In this document: piece by piece, positions 47,445 through 60,522 of the stretch
Numbering within the stretch: the stretch's first letter is position 1
Layout: each line of letters opens with the position of its first letter
NCBI RefSeq assembly: GCF_963662255.1
Contig: NC_085082.1
Location: 62,001 to 126,000, forward strand
Length of the DNA stretch: 64,000 bases
DNA from: Cinclus cinclus
Lineage: Eukaryota; Chordata; Aves; Passeriformes; Cinclidae
Reading direction: 5' to 3'
Notes under the pieces: model-generated
Database searches by the model: none
Told to the model about the DNA's origin: nothing
What the model saw: the letters and a program-made list of their open reading frames with translations, nothing else
Translations under genes and position numbers: made by a program

Positions 47445-48769
47445 TGTTAAATGTAATGATTGTTTGGTAGTTGAATGTAATTATTGCTTAATTGTAATAA
47501 AAATCTTGGGAAACGATATTTGGGGGACCTGATGAAAACTGCAAGAATTGATACTTGGATAAGATCAACGTAGATATGATACCAATACAAGTTTAATAAT
47601 TAATATACAGCTATATCATGAAAAGGGTATAAAAACACGTCCATCTCGAATCCACGTTGGAGTCAGATTTGGGTTTATACCCCGGCTCCCCAAGCTCTTC
47701 AATGAAACCACCTGCATATAATCATCCTGTGATTATGCGTTTCCACGCTAACATTTTGGCGACCCAGATGGGACCTTGTGAGCGCTGCTGAGGACCCCGC
47801 GACCCGATCACGCCCCAGCCGGCACCGAGGGATTCTCGGGAAGCCCGTCGGCACCGGGACCCCCCGCCGCTCACAACGTCCCCTGGAGAAAGGTAAGGTG
47901 CTTTTACTCTGGCCTGGTTGCCTGCCAGTTAGGCGCAGCGAAAGGCGCGTGTGGTTGGGCTGAGGAATTCCTGGTATTGCCGCGGTGCCGTCCGTCAGTC
48001 AATCGCGAAAGCGTTGCAGGTTCAGCATCAGTGGTTTATTGTAGCTGTAACACGGAGAAGATTAAACGGATTTTGGGCGGCAGTGCCCCCACACCACACA
48101 CTTCTCCTTTGGGCTGCTCATTAGCACATTGGAAGGAAGGTAATTTTGGGCAAGAGTTACATAAGGTTGATTGATTATTATAACACTTGGTGGCCGAAAT
48201 ATGTCTTGCAGCATGGGAAAATGTGTCCGGAAAACTTGTCTTTGCCATCTGATGTGATTTCACAGTTATCGATCTTTTGTAAACAGGAGGGCAGATTGGA
48301 CAAAGTTCCCTACGTTGATTCATTTTTCTATTTGCAGGAAACACCAGAGTGGCTGGTTGAGTGTGGGTTAATGATTGTTAAAGTACCTGAAAACAATAAT
48401 TGCATGGGTTGTGTCCAAGGGAAGCGTTGTATAGAACACCTGGCATTGGATGAAAAGTTTATATCGGATCGATGATATGGATGGTGAATTGCTGGTAGCC
48501 CCCATGGGATCAAGGGAATCTGACCCTACCTCACCTGGCCCGATTTCACCTGACCCACTTACACACCCCCTGCCAAAGGATACCCTCCTCCCTCACCTAC
48601 TGGTGCTCAGGGATACCCTCCTCTCCCACCAACGCCTCTTTCGCCTGCTCCTGTCTTCCTGTACCCTCCTCTGCCGTCTTCACCTGCCCCTCCTTCCCCA
48701 GAAAATGACTAAGATGGAACCGTGATACAGAGATGTGGGGAGGGTGCCACAGGAGCAGATAGTATGGGG
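47445..48769 (+). mobile_element. Truncated gammaretrovirus-like ERV, antisense to L8
   Basis: LTR 47445-47753, primer-binding site 47757-47774, broken gag pieces 48066-48725. Same truncation point. One private change (TTATCGATC for TTACTGATC near 48268). Confidence 0.85.
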
Positions 48770-48873
48770 AGGCCAAAACAAAAGTATAACCAGCCGAGTG
48801 TCTTCCCAGCATGGATTCCAGGGAATGTGGGTCACCAAGGCTCTGCCCAACGTGGGTCCTCACAGGGCTTCCC

Positions 48874-51033
48874 TTACTGGTGCCTCCGTTGGTGTATGGT
48901 CAACGCTGATCTGCAGGAGAAGCTTTTCCCACATTCAGTACACACATAGGGCCTCTCCCCGGTGTGGATGCGCCGGTGGATGATGAGGTTGGAGTTTTTC
49001 CTGAAGACCTTCCCGCAATCAGGACACTCGTAGGGTCTCTCATCCGTGTGTGTCTGGTAGTGCTGCATGAGCAGGGAGCGGGAGTAAAACCTCTTCCCAC
49101 ACTCTGAGCACTCGTAGGGCTTCTCTCCAGTGTGGATACTTTGGTGACGGATTAGGTTGGAACGTTGCCTGAAGTCCTTCCCACAATCCTCACACTTGTA
49201 GGGCCTTTTCCCAGTGTGGATGCGCCGGTGTCTCATGAGTGTGGAGTTTTTCCTGAAGCCCTTCCCACAGTCAGGACACTCGTAGGGTCTCTCATCCGTG
49301 TGTGTCTGGTAGTGCTGCATGAGCTGGGAGCTGCAGTAAAACCTCTTCCCACACTCTGAGCACTCGTAGGGCCTCTCCCCAGTGTGGATCCTTTGGTGAC
49401 GGATTAGGTTGGAACGTTGCCTGAAGTCCTTCCCACACTCCTCACACTTGTAGGGCCGGTCCCCAGTGTGGATCCTCCAGTGGAGGATCAGTGAGGAGCT
49501 GTTGCTGAAGCTCTTCCCACACACCTCACACTCATAGGGCTTCTCCCCGGTGTGGATGCGCCGGTGAATAACAAGCCTAGAGTTATCCCTGAAGCCCTTC
49601 CCGCAGTCAGGACACTTGTAGGGCCTCTCAGCCGTGTGTGTCTGGTAGTGCTGCATGAGCTGGGAGTTGACGGGAAACTTCTTCCCACACTCTGAGCACT
49701 CGTAGGGCATCTCCCCAGTGTGGATAAATTGGTGACGGATCAGGGTGCTATGTTGCCTGAAATCCTTCCCACAATCCCCACATTTGTAGGGCCTCTCCCC
49801 AGTGTGGATCTTCTGGTGGCGGATCAATTGGCTGCTCAGCCGGAAACTCTTCCCACACTCCTCACACTTGTAGGGCGTCTCCCCAGTGTGGATCCTCCGG
49901 TGGTACATCAGCCTGCAGCTGTCGCTGAAGCCTTTCCCACACTCGAGACACTCGTAGGGCCTCTCCCCAGTGTGGATGCGCCGGTGTCTCATGAGTGTGG
50001 AGTTTTTCCTGAAGCCCTTCCCACAGTCAGGACACTCGTAGGGTCTCTCATCCGTGTGTGTCTGGTAGTGCTGCATGAGCTGGGAGTTGACGGGAAACCT
50101 CATCCCACACTCTGAGCACTCGTAGGGCTTCTCCCCAGTGTGGATCCTTTGGTGACAGATTAGGCTGGAACGTTGCCTGAAGTCCTTCCCACAATCCCCA
50201 CATTTGTAGGGCCTCTCCCCAGTGTGGATGCTTTGGTGACGGATCAGGTTGCAACGGCGTCTGAAGCCCTTCCCACAATCCCCACATATGTAGGGCCTCT
50301 CCCCAGTGTGGATCCTTTGGTGCTGGACCAGCTTGGAACGTTCCCTAAAGCCCTTCCCACAATCCTCACATATGCAGGCCCTCTCCCCAGTGTGGATGCG
50401 CCGGTGTCTCATGAGTGTGGAGTTTTTCCTGAAGCCCTTCCCACAGTCAGGACACTCGTAGGGTCTCTCATCCGTGTGTGTCTGGTAGTGCTGCATGAGC
50501 TGGGAGTTGACGGGAAACCTCATCCCACACTCTGAGCACTCGTAGGGCTTCTCCCCAGTGTGGATCCTTTGGTGACAGATTAGGCTGGAACGTTGCCTGA
50601 AGTCCTTCCCACAATCCCCACATTTGTAGGGCCTCTCCCCAGTGTGGATGCTTTGGTGACGGATCAGGTCGGAACGGCGTCTGAAGCCCTTCCCACAATC
50701 CCCACACTTGTAGGGCCGTTCCCCGGTGTGGATCCTCTGGTGACAGATAAGTCTGCTCCTCCATCTGAAGCTCATCCCGCACTCCTCACACTTGTGGAGC
50801 TTCTCCCCATCATGAAGCTGCTCATGAACCACCAGGTCCGAGCTCCGGCTCCATCTCCGACCCCCTGCCCGGCCCAGGCTGGGTCTTTCCTCCTCAGATC
50901 CCCGTGATCTGCGTTTGCAGCCCCTCCTCATGCGGGATCTCCGCGGCTCTTCCTCCCCGCTGGATTCCTGCGACGTGGAGCCGCTCCAAACGACCTCTTC
51001 CTCGAGGTTCTGCCGCGGGGATTTGTCCTCCAT
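48874..51033 (-). CDS. L8: C2H2 zinc-finger protein, 23 fingers
   Basis: Predicted nuclear DNA-binding protein of 719 residues from ATG 51033, the longest gene here. Exon 3 is 48874-51056; exon 2 is 51244-51335 with TTG, not ATG, at the upstream start position. An acidic/Arg-rich leader and a half-finger precede 23 intact fingers. Fingers 2-5 and 7-10 are near-identical, a 420-bp (five-finger) tandem duplication at about 50040-50300 and 50460-50720. Fingers 17-19 and 20-22 form a second, older three-finger repeat. Most linkers are TGE-type; TDERPY, one TAERPY (after finger 14) and one TGKRPY (after finger 19) are variants. It occupies the place of L2 and L5 in its unit, yet those have only 6 fingers. 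Confidence 0.9.
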   Translation of the reverse strand: MEDKSPRQNLEEEVVWSGSTSQESSGEEEPRRSRMRRGCKRRSRGSEEERPSLGRAGGRRWSRSSDLVVHEQLHDGEKLHKCEECGMSFRWRSRLICHQRIHTGERPYKCGDCGKGFRRRSDLIRHQSIHTGERPYKCGDCGKDFRQRSSLICHQRIHTGEKPYECSECGMRFPVNSQLMQHYQTHTDERPYECPDCGKGFRKNSTLMRHRRIHTGERACICEDCGKGFRERSKLVQHQRIHTGERPYICGDCGKGFRRRCNLIRHQSIHTGERPYKCGDCGKDFRQRSSLICHQRIHTGEKPYECSECGMRFPVNSQLMQHYQTHTDERPYECPDCGKGFRKNSTLMRHRRIHTGERPYECLECGKGFSDSCRLMYHRRIHTGETPYKCEECGKSFRLSSQLIRHQKIHTGERPYKCGDCGKDFRQHSTLIRHQFIHTGEMPYECSECGKKFPVNSQLMQHYQTHTAERPYKCPDCGKGFRDNSRLVIHRRIHTGEKPYECEVCGKSFSNSSSLILHWRIHTGDRPYKCEECGKDFRQRSNLIRHQRIHTGERPYECSECGKRFYCSSQLMQHYQTHTDERPYECPDCGKGFRKNSTLMRHRRIHTGKRPYKCEDCGKDFRQRSNLIRHQSIHTGEKPYECSECGKRFYSRSLLMQHYQTHTDERPYECPDCGKVFRKNSNLIIHRRIHTGERPYVCTECGKSFSCRSALTIHQRRHQ

Positions 51034-51335
51034 GGTCTCTGTCCTCAGCTCCTTGTCTGGGGCAGGAAGGACAAGGAGAGGATGGGATTTGCCTCCGTGC
51101 CAGAGGGAAGGGGAAGGAGAACCCCCCAGCGCGACCCCGGCACGACGGCGCCGGCAGCGGGGTTGTCCTGCAGCTGGGGGCCCTGCTGGGCTGGGAGATG
51201 GAGCAGGACAGAGGGTTAAAAGGGGCAGTGAATTCCTCCTCACCTGCCTGGTTATCCTGGGGCAGCTTCCTCTTCCTCAGAGCCTCCTCCTCCTCCAACG
51301 GGCCAAGGTTTGGGAATGGGAAATCCTGCTTTGGG

Positions 51336-51945
51336 CTAAAACAAGGGATGAGCATGTTGTGTTGCGGGTTCTGCCTGCCCAAGTCCATCTCTAGAAGTCC
51401 CCGGGCACTGGGGCCCATAAAAACCTCCCAAACAGCCAACATTCAGCCCTGGAAATGCCTCCCACCAGCTCCTGGGAATGGTCCCTCTCCTCTGGTGTTC
51501 AGGGGTTCCCCCCTGTCCCAGCTCTGGGGCTCACACTTGTATTGGGGGTCCCCCATCTCCTCGGTCCCTGCACTCCCCAGGCTGCTGGGAGTCCCAGGAA
51601 TCCACAAAGCTCTCCCCTCTTCCATCTCCCTATTTAGGGATGCTGGGGGTTTTTGGGTCCCACGGTCCCTTCTCCCCCTTATTCTCTGTCTGGGGCGCAG
51701 GGGATTCATGGACTCCCCCCTGCCCCTCTCCAGGCTCTTGAGGGTCCCACGAATCTCGGCGCTCCCCCCTCTCTGGGCTCCCCACTTTGGGATCCTGGGG
51801 CACACAGGGCTCTGCTCCTCCAGGCTGCCTCTGCCGGCAGCTGCCACCAGGACCCCCCAATGTCCCCCAAGGGGCATTTTCTGCTCAGCTTTGGAGTTCT
51901 GCATTCTCCAAACGAACCCACTCCCCCCAAAAAATAAATAAACAA
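51336..51945 (-). other. Intron before exon 2 of L8
   Basis: Counterpart of 9379-9988. Confidence 0.5.
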
Positions 51946-51949
51946 ACCA

Positions 51950-52440
51950 TGCAGAGAGGCACTGGGACTATTCTAGGGGCAACTGGGATGCAACTGGGGG
52001 CAAGTGAGCCACGCTGAGGTAACTGGCAGTGCCTGGGAATGACTAGGAGATTGTTCAGGGCTACTGGGATATACTGGGAGTATCTGAGACCACAGGGGTG
52101 CTGACTGGGACCTAGCTAGGAGCAACTGGGAATGTGCTGGGGGAAAACTGGGAGCATGCTGGGGCAACCGGGGGCAAGTGTGAGCAACTGGGGCCCTGGA
52201 GGCAGAGACTGGCATCATACTGGAGTCGCACTGGGATCGTACTGGGAGTGACTGGAACTATGCTATGGGCAGCTGGGGGAGCTGGAAACGCACTGGAGCA
52301 AAGTGGGAGGAACTGGGAGCAACGGGGACCGTGCTGGGGGCAAATTGCATGAAATCAGGCCATGACTTGGGAGTGACTGGGCTCCTAGTGGGAGTGCCGA
52401 GGAAACTGGAACCACACGCGGGGAGCAAGCGGGCTCATAC
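51950..52440 (-). repeat. Degenerate 10-bp array of L8
   Basis: Counterpart of 9990-10480. Confidence 0.8.
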
Positions 52441-52442
52441 TG

Positions 52443-53120
52443 GGAGCAGCCGCTTCCGTCCCAAGGACCCCCGATCCCCTTTCCCGGCCATCCCGCCCCT
52501 CCAGCCCCAGCACCCCCCGCCGGGATCCCGGGAATCCCAGGGGTCCCCCCCTCTCGGGGTCCCCGCTCTGCCCTTCTGGGGCTCTCCTCTCTCCGGGCTC
52601 CCGCTCCAGGAAGCCGCGGCTCTCCCGGGGCTCCCCAAAACCGCTGTCCCCCGCCGATCCCGCCGGTCCCGCGCGGTCCCCACGTGGCCCCGGCAGAGCT
52701 CGCAGGGCCCGGCCCGGGAAGCCCAATCCCCACCGCGGGGGGACCCGCATCCCCCCGCCCCCCGCCGGGGCCCTGCCGCCAGCCACCGGGACCCCCAAAA
52801 ACACCTCCCGGGGACCCCCCGATCGATGTCCCCCCGAGGGGCACCTGCGGCTCCGGAGCCCAGAGAGATCCAAACATCCCCCCCAGGGAACCCCAAACCC
52901 AGGGACCCACCCCCCCCCGGGATATTTGGGACGAGCTCCCCCTCCCCGGGCACCTGCGGGATGGGGGGCGAAGGTCCCGGGGAGGCTGCGAGTTCAGGAA
53001 GCTCCGGAGCCGCGCGCTTGATTCGCTCCTTCTCTGCTCCTGCTTCCTGCTGCCGCTCCGCCTCTTCCTCCCTCCTCCTCCTCCTCCCCCTCCTCATTCC
53101 CAGTTCCGAAACCGAACTGG
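52443..53120 (-). other. CpG island with probable exon 1 of L8
   Basis: Counterpart of 10485-11155; a single A interrupts the C run at about 52910. Confidence 0.5.
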
Positions 53121-53127
53121 GAGGGGA

Positions 53128-53375
53128 TGGGTCAAGGAAAGGGCGGGAACCGTGAGGGCAAAGGGGCGGGGTCAAGGCAAGGGCGGGAACTGTGAGGGCA
53201 AAGGGGCGGGGTCAAGGAAAGGGCGGGAACTGTGAGGGGAAAGGGGCGGGGTCAAGGAAAGGGCGGGAACTGTGAGGGCAAAGGGGCGGGGTCAAGGAAA
53301 GGGCGGGAACTGTGAGGGGAAAGGGGCGGGGTCAAGGAAAGGGCGGGAACTGTGAGGGGAAAGGGGCGGGGCCAA
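53128..53375 (-). promoter_or_regulatory. P2 of L8: six 40-bp GC-box units
   Basis: Six units by count. Confidence 0.75.
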
Positions 53376-53610
53376 GGGGCCCTCTGGTTCTAAAAGGGCC
53401 TGGTTTGCCCTAAGATCTTCAGAAAAGGGCCTCAAATGCAGCCTAGATCCACCAGGGTTGGCAGAAAATCAGCCAAAGGCCCCTGAAATCCATACAAAGC
53501 GGTGTAAAATCACCCAAATGGGGCTCATGTTCTCCAAAAGTGAGCAGCAGTCCAGCCTAAATCCGCCCAGTTGATCCTAGAATCACCAAAATGGGACGAA
53601 AATCTGAGGG

Positions 53611-54099
53611 ACCGTAGACTGCGAGCGGCACCAGAACCGGCAGCAGCACCAAGAATGAGACCGAAATCAGAATGGAGCCCGAGACCAAGAGTGGGAACAG
53701 AACCGACACCAGAACTGAGACCATCAACGCTCCAGAAGCGGAACTAGGCCTGGGACTGAGAAGGAGACCGAGAGCGAAACCGGCCCCAGAGCTGGCCCTG
53801 GGACCAAGACTGAGACCAACACCGACACTAGAACCTGCACCGGGAGTGCTCCAGCACTGTCCTGGGACCGACACTGGCACCGGCACTGGCAGGACTCCAG
53901 GGCTGACACTGGGAGCGGCGCCGGAACCAGCACCAAGACTGGCACCGGCGCCAGAACCGAGACTGAGATTGGCCCTGGGAGAACTCTGGGACCAGCACCG
54001 GTACTGCTACCAGCACTGGGATTGGGTCCGCTCCAAAACCAAGAGCGACATTTGAGACCGAGACTGGCACCGCTATAGGACCCAGGCTGAGACCAACAC
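53611..54099 (-). repeat. Degenerate hexamer array of L8
   Basis: Counterpart of 11691-12178; the spacer 53376-53610 lies between it and P2. Confidence 0.8.
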
Positions 54100-54184
54100 T
54101 GTGGAAGCTGACACAGAGAGAGCTGTGGATTTAATCAGCATTTGCAGTTTGATAACCAAGATGCTTTGGCAAGAACAACCAGAG
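54100..54184 (+). mobile_element. 85-bp LTR remnant
   Basis: As 12179-12263 with one change (GATGCTTTGG for GATGCCTTGG). Confidence 0.85.
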
Positions 54185-55080
54185 ACCCCAGACCCCACAA
54201 ATGCCCTACAGAGACCCCAGTCCCCCCCAAATCCCCCATAGAGAACCCAGACCTCCCCAAGATCCACTTTAGAGTCCCCAGACCCACAAAATCCCCCACA
54301 GAAACCCCAGACCCCCCCAAATCCCCCATAGAGACCCCAGACCCCCCAAATCCCCCATAGAGATCCCAGACCCCCCAAATCCTCGGTAGAGACCCCAGAC
54401 CCCCCAAATCCCCCATAGAGACCCCAGACTCCCCCCAAAATCCACTTTAGAGACCCCAGACCCCCCAAATCCCCCACAGAGACCCCATACCCCACAAAAT
54501 CCCATGAACAGACCGCAGACCCCCCCCAAATCCCCTATTAATCCTCCAGAGTTCCCCAAATCCCCTACAGAAACCCCAGACCCCCAAATCACCCATAGAG
54601 ACCCCAGACCCCCCAAGATCCACTTTAGAGTCCCCAGACCCTGAAAATCCCCCATAGAGACCCCAGACCCCCACCCCAAATCACCTACAGACACCCCAGA
54701 CCCCCAAAATCCCATAGAGACCCCAGATCCCTAAATACCCCATAGAGACCCCAGACCCCCCAAAATCCCCTACAGAGCCCCCAGACCCCCCAAATCCCCC
54801 AGAGACGCAAGACCCCACAAATCCCCTAAAGATCCCCCATAGACCCCCGGAACCCCCAAATTCCCTATAGCCCCCCCACAAATCTCAAATACACATCTCC
54901 GGAAATCCCCTACAGACCCCCCCCAAATCCCCTACAGACACCCCTAGAAATTCCCTAATCCCCTAACGAACTCCCCAAATTCCCTATAGAGAGCCCTCTA
55001 TAGACACACCCCAGAAAACGAAACCTCCCAAATCCCTACAAACCCCCCAAACCCCTACAAATCCCCTATAAATCCCCTAA
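54185..55080 (-). repeat. G-rich minisatellite of L8
   Basis: About 900 bp, with a unit order close to L2. Confidence 0.9.
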
Positions 55081-55097
55081 AGATGCCCAAGCCCCAC

Positions 55098-55370
55098 CGG
55101 AGGTCTCGGACATGCTGCAACCGGCCCGGGAGACCGGGACAAAAGATGGCGGCGCCCGCTGAGGAAACTTCCGGCGTCCTGAGCATGCGCAGGGGAAAGC
55201 GCCAATAGATGGGCGGGACATGGATGGGAAAAAGGGAAAAAGCCAATGAAAAGTCCGGATGAAGGAAATGGGCGGGGCCCGGGAAAAGGCGGGAATTCTG
55301 AGGCGAAAGGGGCGGGGCCAAAGGGAACTGCGCTCCTAAAAGGGCCTGGTTTGGTTTAAAATCAGCAGAA
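55098..55370 (-). promoter_or_regulatory. P1 of L8
   Basis: Standard P1, ATG at 55113. Confidence 0.7.
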
Positions 55371-55439
55371 AAGGGCATCAAGGGCATCCAGAATCCACCA
55401 GGGTTGACATAAAATCACCCGAAAGATACGCAGGACGAT

Positions 55440-55595
55440 AGAGACTGGGATGGTGCAAAATGGGATCACATGGACTGGGATTGCACAGACTGGGACCAGA
55501 TGGATCAGGGCCATCCCGACTGGGATTGCACAAACTGGGATGGCATGGACTGGGACCGTATGGACCGGGATGGCTGCATCGGGACGATGCGAACC
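55440..55595 (-). repeat. 15-bp minisatellite at block boundary
   Basis: As 34155-34310; ERV flank follows to 55829. Confidence 0.85.
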
Positions 55596-55829
55596 GAGGC
55601 GGTTCTGCCCCACCCAGGGGTCCCTCCCGTCCTGCTCTGTCCTGTGTAGGGCCCTGCCAAACTCCCTGTGTTAGCATAGGGTTAAAATGTTTCAAAAATC
55701 ATGGGAATTACCAAGGATTCAGGGGATGGGAAGAAAGGTTGGTCTGGTAGGCCTGGGCAAGGGAACTCGGCCTTTGGAATGAATTAGGTCAGGTGAATCT
55801 GCACCTACGTAATCATCATATGATACGAT

Positions 55830-57156
55830 TGTTAAATGTAATGATTGTTTGGTAGTTGAATGTAATTATTGCTTAATTGTAATAAAAATCTCGGGAAACG
55901 ATATTTGGGGGACCTGATGAAAATTGCAAGAATTGATACTTGGATAAGATCAACGTAGATATGATACCAATACAGGTTTAATAATTAATATACAGCTATA
56001 TCATGAAAAGGGTATAAAAACACGTCCATCTCGAATCCACGTTGGAGTCAGATTTGGGTTTATACCCCGGCTCCCCAAGCTCTTCAATGAAACCACCTGC
56101 ATATAATCATCCTGTGATTATGCGTTTCCACGCTAACATTTTGGCGACCCAGATGGGACCTTGTGAGCGCTGCTGAGGACCCCGCGACCCGATCACGCCC
56201 CAGCCGGCACTGAGGGATTCTCGGGAAGCCCGTCGGCACCGGGACCCCCCGCCGCTCACAACGTCCCCTGGAGAAAGGTAAGGTGCTTTTACTCTGGCCT
56301 GGTTGCCTGCCAGTTAGGCGCAGCGAAAGGCGCGTGTGGTTGGGCTGAGGAATTCCTGGTATTGCCGCGGTGCCGTCCGTCAGTCAATCGCGAAAGCGTT
56401 GCAGGTTCAGCATCAGTGGTTTATTGTAGCTGTAACACGGAGAAGATTAAACGGATTTTGGGCGGCAGTGCCCCCACACCACACACTTCTCCTTTGGGCT
56501 GCTCATTAGCACATTGGAAGGAAGGTAATTTTGGGCAAGAGTTACATAAGGTTGATTGATTATTATAACACTTGGTGGCCGAAATATGTCTTGCAGCATG
56601 GGAAAATGTGTCCGGAAAACTTGTCTTTGCCATCTGATGTGATTCACAGTTACTGATCTTTTGTAAACAGGAGGGCAGATTGGACAAAGTTCCCTACGTT
56701 GATTTCATTTTTCTATTTGCAGGAAACACCAGAGTGGCTGGTTGAGTGTGGGTTAATGATTGTTAAAGTACCTGAAAACAATAATTGCATGGGTTGTGTC
56801 CAAGGGAAGCGTTGTATAGAACACCTGGCATTGGATGAAAAGTTTATATCGGATCGATGATATGGATGGTGAATTGCTGGTAGCCCCCATGGGATCAAGG
56901 GTATCTGACCCTACCTCACCTGGCCCGATTTCACCTGACCCACTTACACACCCCCTGCCAAAGGATACCCTCCTCCCCTCACCTACTGGTGCTCAGGGAT
57001 ACCCTCCTCTCCACCCAACGCCTCTTTCGCCTGCTCCTGTCTTCCTGTACCCTCCTCTGCCGTCTTCACCTGCCCCTCCTTCCCCAGAAAATGACTAAGA
57101 TGGAACCGTGATACAGAGATGTGGGGGAGGGTGCCACAGGAGCAGATAGTATGGGG
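55830..57156 (+). mobile_element. Truncated gammaretrovirus-like ERV, antisense to L9, extra indels
   Basis: LTR 55830-56138, primer-binding site 56142-56159, gag remnant about 56451-57110. Unlike the other five copies it has several private 1-2 base indels between about 56640 and 57230 that further break the gag frames. They may be consensus errors. Confidence 0.85.
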
Positions 57157-57259
57157 AGGCCAAAAACAAAAGTATAACCAGCCGAGTGTCTTCCCAGCAT
57201 GGATTCCAGGGAATGTGGGACCAAGGCTCTGCCCAACGTGGGTCCTCACAGGGCTTCCC

Positions 57260-58256
57260 TTACTGGTGCCTCCGTTGGTGTATGGTCAACGCTGATCTGC
57301 AGGAGAAGCTTTTCCCACATTCAGTACACACATAGGGCCTCTCCCCGGTGTGGATGCGCCGGTGTCTCATGAGTGTGGAGTTTTTCCTGAAGACCTTCCC
57401 GCAATCAGGACACTCGTAGGGTCTCTCATCCGTGTGCGTCTGGTAGTGCTGCATGAGCTGGGAGTTGACGGGAAACCTCATCCCACACTCTGAGCACTCG
57501 TAGGGCTTCTCCCCAGTGTGGATCCTTTGGTGACAGATTAGGCTGGAACGTTGCCTGAAGTCCTTCCCACAATCCCCACATTTGTAGGGCCTCTCCCCAG
57601 TGTGGATGCTTTGGTGACGAATCAGGTCGGAACGGCGTCTGAAGCCCTTCCCACAATCCCCACACTTGTAGGGTCGTTCCCCTGTGTGGATTCTCTTGTG
57701 ACAGATAAAGCTGCTCCTCCATGTGAAGCTCATCCCACACTCCAAGCACTTGTGGAGCTTCGCTCCATCATGAAGCTGCTCATGAACCACCAGGTCCGAG
57801 CTCCGGCTCCATCTCCGACCCCCTGCCCGGCCCAGGCTGGGTCTTTCCTCCTCAGATCCCCGTGATCTGCGTTTGCAGCCCCTCCTCGTGCGGGATCTCC
57901 GCGGCTCTTCCTCCCCGCTGGATTCCTGCGACGTGGAGCCGCTCCAAATGACCTCTTCCTCGAGGTTCTGCCGTGGGGATTTGTCCTCCATGGTCTCTGT
58001 CCTCAGCTCCTTGTCTGGGGCAGGAAGGACAAGGAGAGGATGGGATTTGCCTCCGTGCCAGAGGGAAGGGGAAGGAGAACCCCCCAGCGCGACCCCGGCA
58101 CGACGGCGCCGGCAGCGGGGTTGTCCTGCAGCTGGGGGCCCTGCTGGGCTGGGAGATGGAGCAGGACAGAGGGTTAAAAGGGGCAGTGAATTCCTCCTCA
58201 CCTGCCTGGTTATCCTGGGGCATCTTCCTGTTCCTCAGAGCCTCCTCCTCCTCCAT
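57260..58256 (-). CDS. L9: C2H2 zinc-finger protein, 6 fingers, copy of L6
   Basis: Predicted nuclear DNA-binding protein of 269 residues, identical by translation to L6. Exon 2 is 58202-58293 with ATG 58256, the intron is 58015-58201, and exon 3 is 57260-58014. It has the same chimaeric finger 5 and the VIWSG marker. The small indels to its 3' side (57140-57230) fall in the 3' UTR and ERV and leave the coding exon intact. Confidence 0.88.
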
Positions 58257-58293
58257 CGGGCCAAGGTTTGGGAATGGGAAATCCTGCTTTGGG

Positions 58294-58905
58294 CTAAAAC
58301 AAGGGATGAGCATGTTGTGTTGCGGGTTCTGCCTGCCCAAGTCCATCTCTAGAAGTCCCCGGGCACTGGGGCCCATAAAAACCTCCCAAACAGCCAACAT
58401 TCAGGCCTGGAAATGCCTCCCACCAGCTCCTGGGAATGGTCCCTCTCCTCTGGTGTTCAGGGGTTCCCCCCTGTCCCAGCTCTGGGGCTCACGCTTGTAT
58501 TGGGGGTCCCCCATCTCCTCGGTCCCTGCACTCCCCAGGCTGCTGGGAGTCCCAGGAATCCACAAAGCTCTCCCCTCTTCCATCTCCCTATTTAGGGATG
58601 CTGGGGGTTTTTGGGTCCCACGGTCCCTTCTCCCCCTTATTCTCTGTCTGGGGCGCAGGGGATTCATGGACTCCCCCCTGCCCCTCTCCAGGCTCTTGAG
58701 GGTCCCACGAATCTCGGCCCTCCCCCCTCTCTGGGCTCCCCACTTTGGGATCCTGGGGCACACAGGGCTCTGCTCCTCCAGGCTGCCTCTGCCGGCAGCT
58801 GCCACCAGGACCCCCCAATGTCCCCCAAGGGGCATTTTCGGCTCAGCTTTGGAGTTCTGCATTCTCCAAACGAACCCACTCCCCCCAAAAAATAAATAAA
58901 CAAAC
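58294..58905 (-). other. Intron before exon 2 of L9
   Basis: Counterpart of 37007-37615. Confidence 0.5.
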
Positions 58906-58907
58906 CA

Positions 58908-59396
58908 TGCAGAGAGGCACTGGGACTATTCTAGGGGCAACTGGGATGCAACTGGGGGCAAGTGAGCCACGCTGAGGTAACTGGCAGTGCCTGGGAATGA
59001 CTAGGAGATTGTTCAGGGCTACTGGGATATACTGGGAGTATCTGAGACCACAGGGGTGCTGACTGGGACCTAGCTAGGAGCAACTGGGAATGTGCTGGGG
59101 GAAAACTGGGAGCATGCTGGGGCAACCGGGGGCAAGTGTGAGCGACTGGGGCCCTGGAGGCAGAGACTGGCATCATACTGGAGTCGCACTGGGATCGTAC
59201 TGGGAGTGACTGGAACTATGGTATGGGCAGCTGGGGGAGCTGGAAACGCACTGGAGCAAAGTGGGAGGAACTGGGAGCAACGGGGACCGTGCTGGGGGCA
59301 AATTGCATGAAATCAGGCCATGACTTGGGAGTGACTGGGCTCCTAGTGGGAGTGCCGAGGAAACTGGAACCACACGCGGGGAGCAAGCGGGCTCAT
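58908..59396 (-). repeat. Degenerate 10-bp array of L9
   Basis: Counterpart of 37620-38108. Confidence 0.8.
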
Positions 59397-59399
59397 ACT

Positions 59400-60072
59400 G
59401 GGAGCAGCCGCTTCCGTCCCAAGGACCCCCGATCCCCTTTCCCGGCCATCCCGCCCCTCCAGCCCCAGCACCCCCCGCCGGGATCCCGGGAATCCCAGGG
59501 GTCCCCCCCTCTCGGGGTCCCCGCTCTGCCCTTCTGGGGCTCTCCTCTCTCCGGGCTCCCGCTCCAGGAAGCCGCGGCTCTCCCGGGGCTCCCCAAAACC
59601 GCTGTCCCCCGCCGATCCCGCCGGTCCCGCGCGGTCCCCACGTGGCCCCGGCAGAGCTCGCAGGGCCCGGCCCGGGAAGCCCAATCCCCACCGCGGGGGG
59701 ACCCGCATCCCCCCGCCCCCCGCCGGGGCCCTGCCGCCAGCCACCGGGACCCCCAAAAACACCTCCCGGGGACCCCCCGATCGATGTCCCCCCGAGGGGC
59801 ACCTGCGGCTCCGGAGCCCAGAGAGATCCAAACATCCCCCCCAGGGAACCCCAAACCCAGGGACCCCCCCCCGGGATATTTGGGACGAGCTCCCCCTCCC
59901 CGGGCACCTGCGGGATGGGGGGCGATGGTCCCGGGGAGGCTGCGAGTTCAGGGAGCTCCGGAGCCGCGCGCTTGATTCGCTCCTTCTCTGCTCCTGCTTC
60001 CTGCTGCCGCTCCGCCTCTTCCTCCCTCCTCCTCCTCCTCCCCCTCCTCATTCCCAGTTCCGAAACCGAACT
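59400..60072 (-). other. CpG island with probable exon 1 of L9
   Basis: Counterpart of 38112-38785. Confidence 0.5.
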
Positions 60073-60084
60073 GGGAGGGGATGG

Positions 60085-60293
60085 GTCAAGGAAAGGGCGG
60101 GAACCGTGAGGGCAAAGGGGCGGGGTCAAGGCAAGGGCGGGAACTGTGAGGGCAAAGGGGCGGGGTCAAGGAAAGGGCGGGAACTGTGAGGGCAAAGGGG
60201 CGGGGTCAAGGAAAGGGCGGGAACCGTGAGGGCAAAGGGGCGGGGTCAAGGAAAGGGCGGGAACTGTGAGGGGAAAGGGGCGGGGCCAAGGGG
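60085..60293 (-). promoter_or_regulatory. P2 of L9: five 40-bp GC-box units
   Basis: Same number as L6. Confidence 0.75.
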
Positions 60294-60522
60294 CCCTCTG
60301 GTTCTAAAAGGGCCTGGTTTGCCCTAAGGTCTTCAGAAAAGGGCCTCAAATGCAGCCTAGATCCACCAGGGTTGGCATAAAATCAGCCAAAGGCCCCTGA
60401 AATCCATACAAAGCGGTGTAAAATCACCCAAATGGGGCTCATGTTCTCCAAAAGTGAGCAGCAGTCCAGCCTAAATCTGCCCGGTTGATCCTAGAATCAC
60501 CAAAATCGGACGAAAATCTGTG

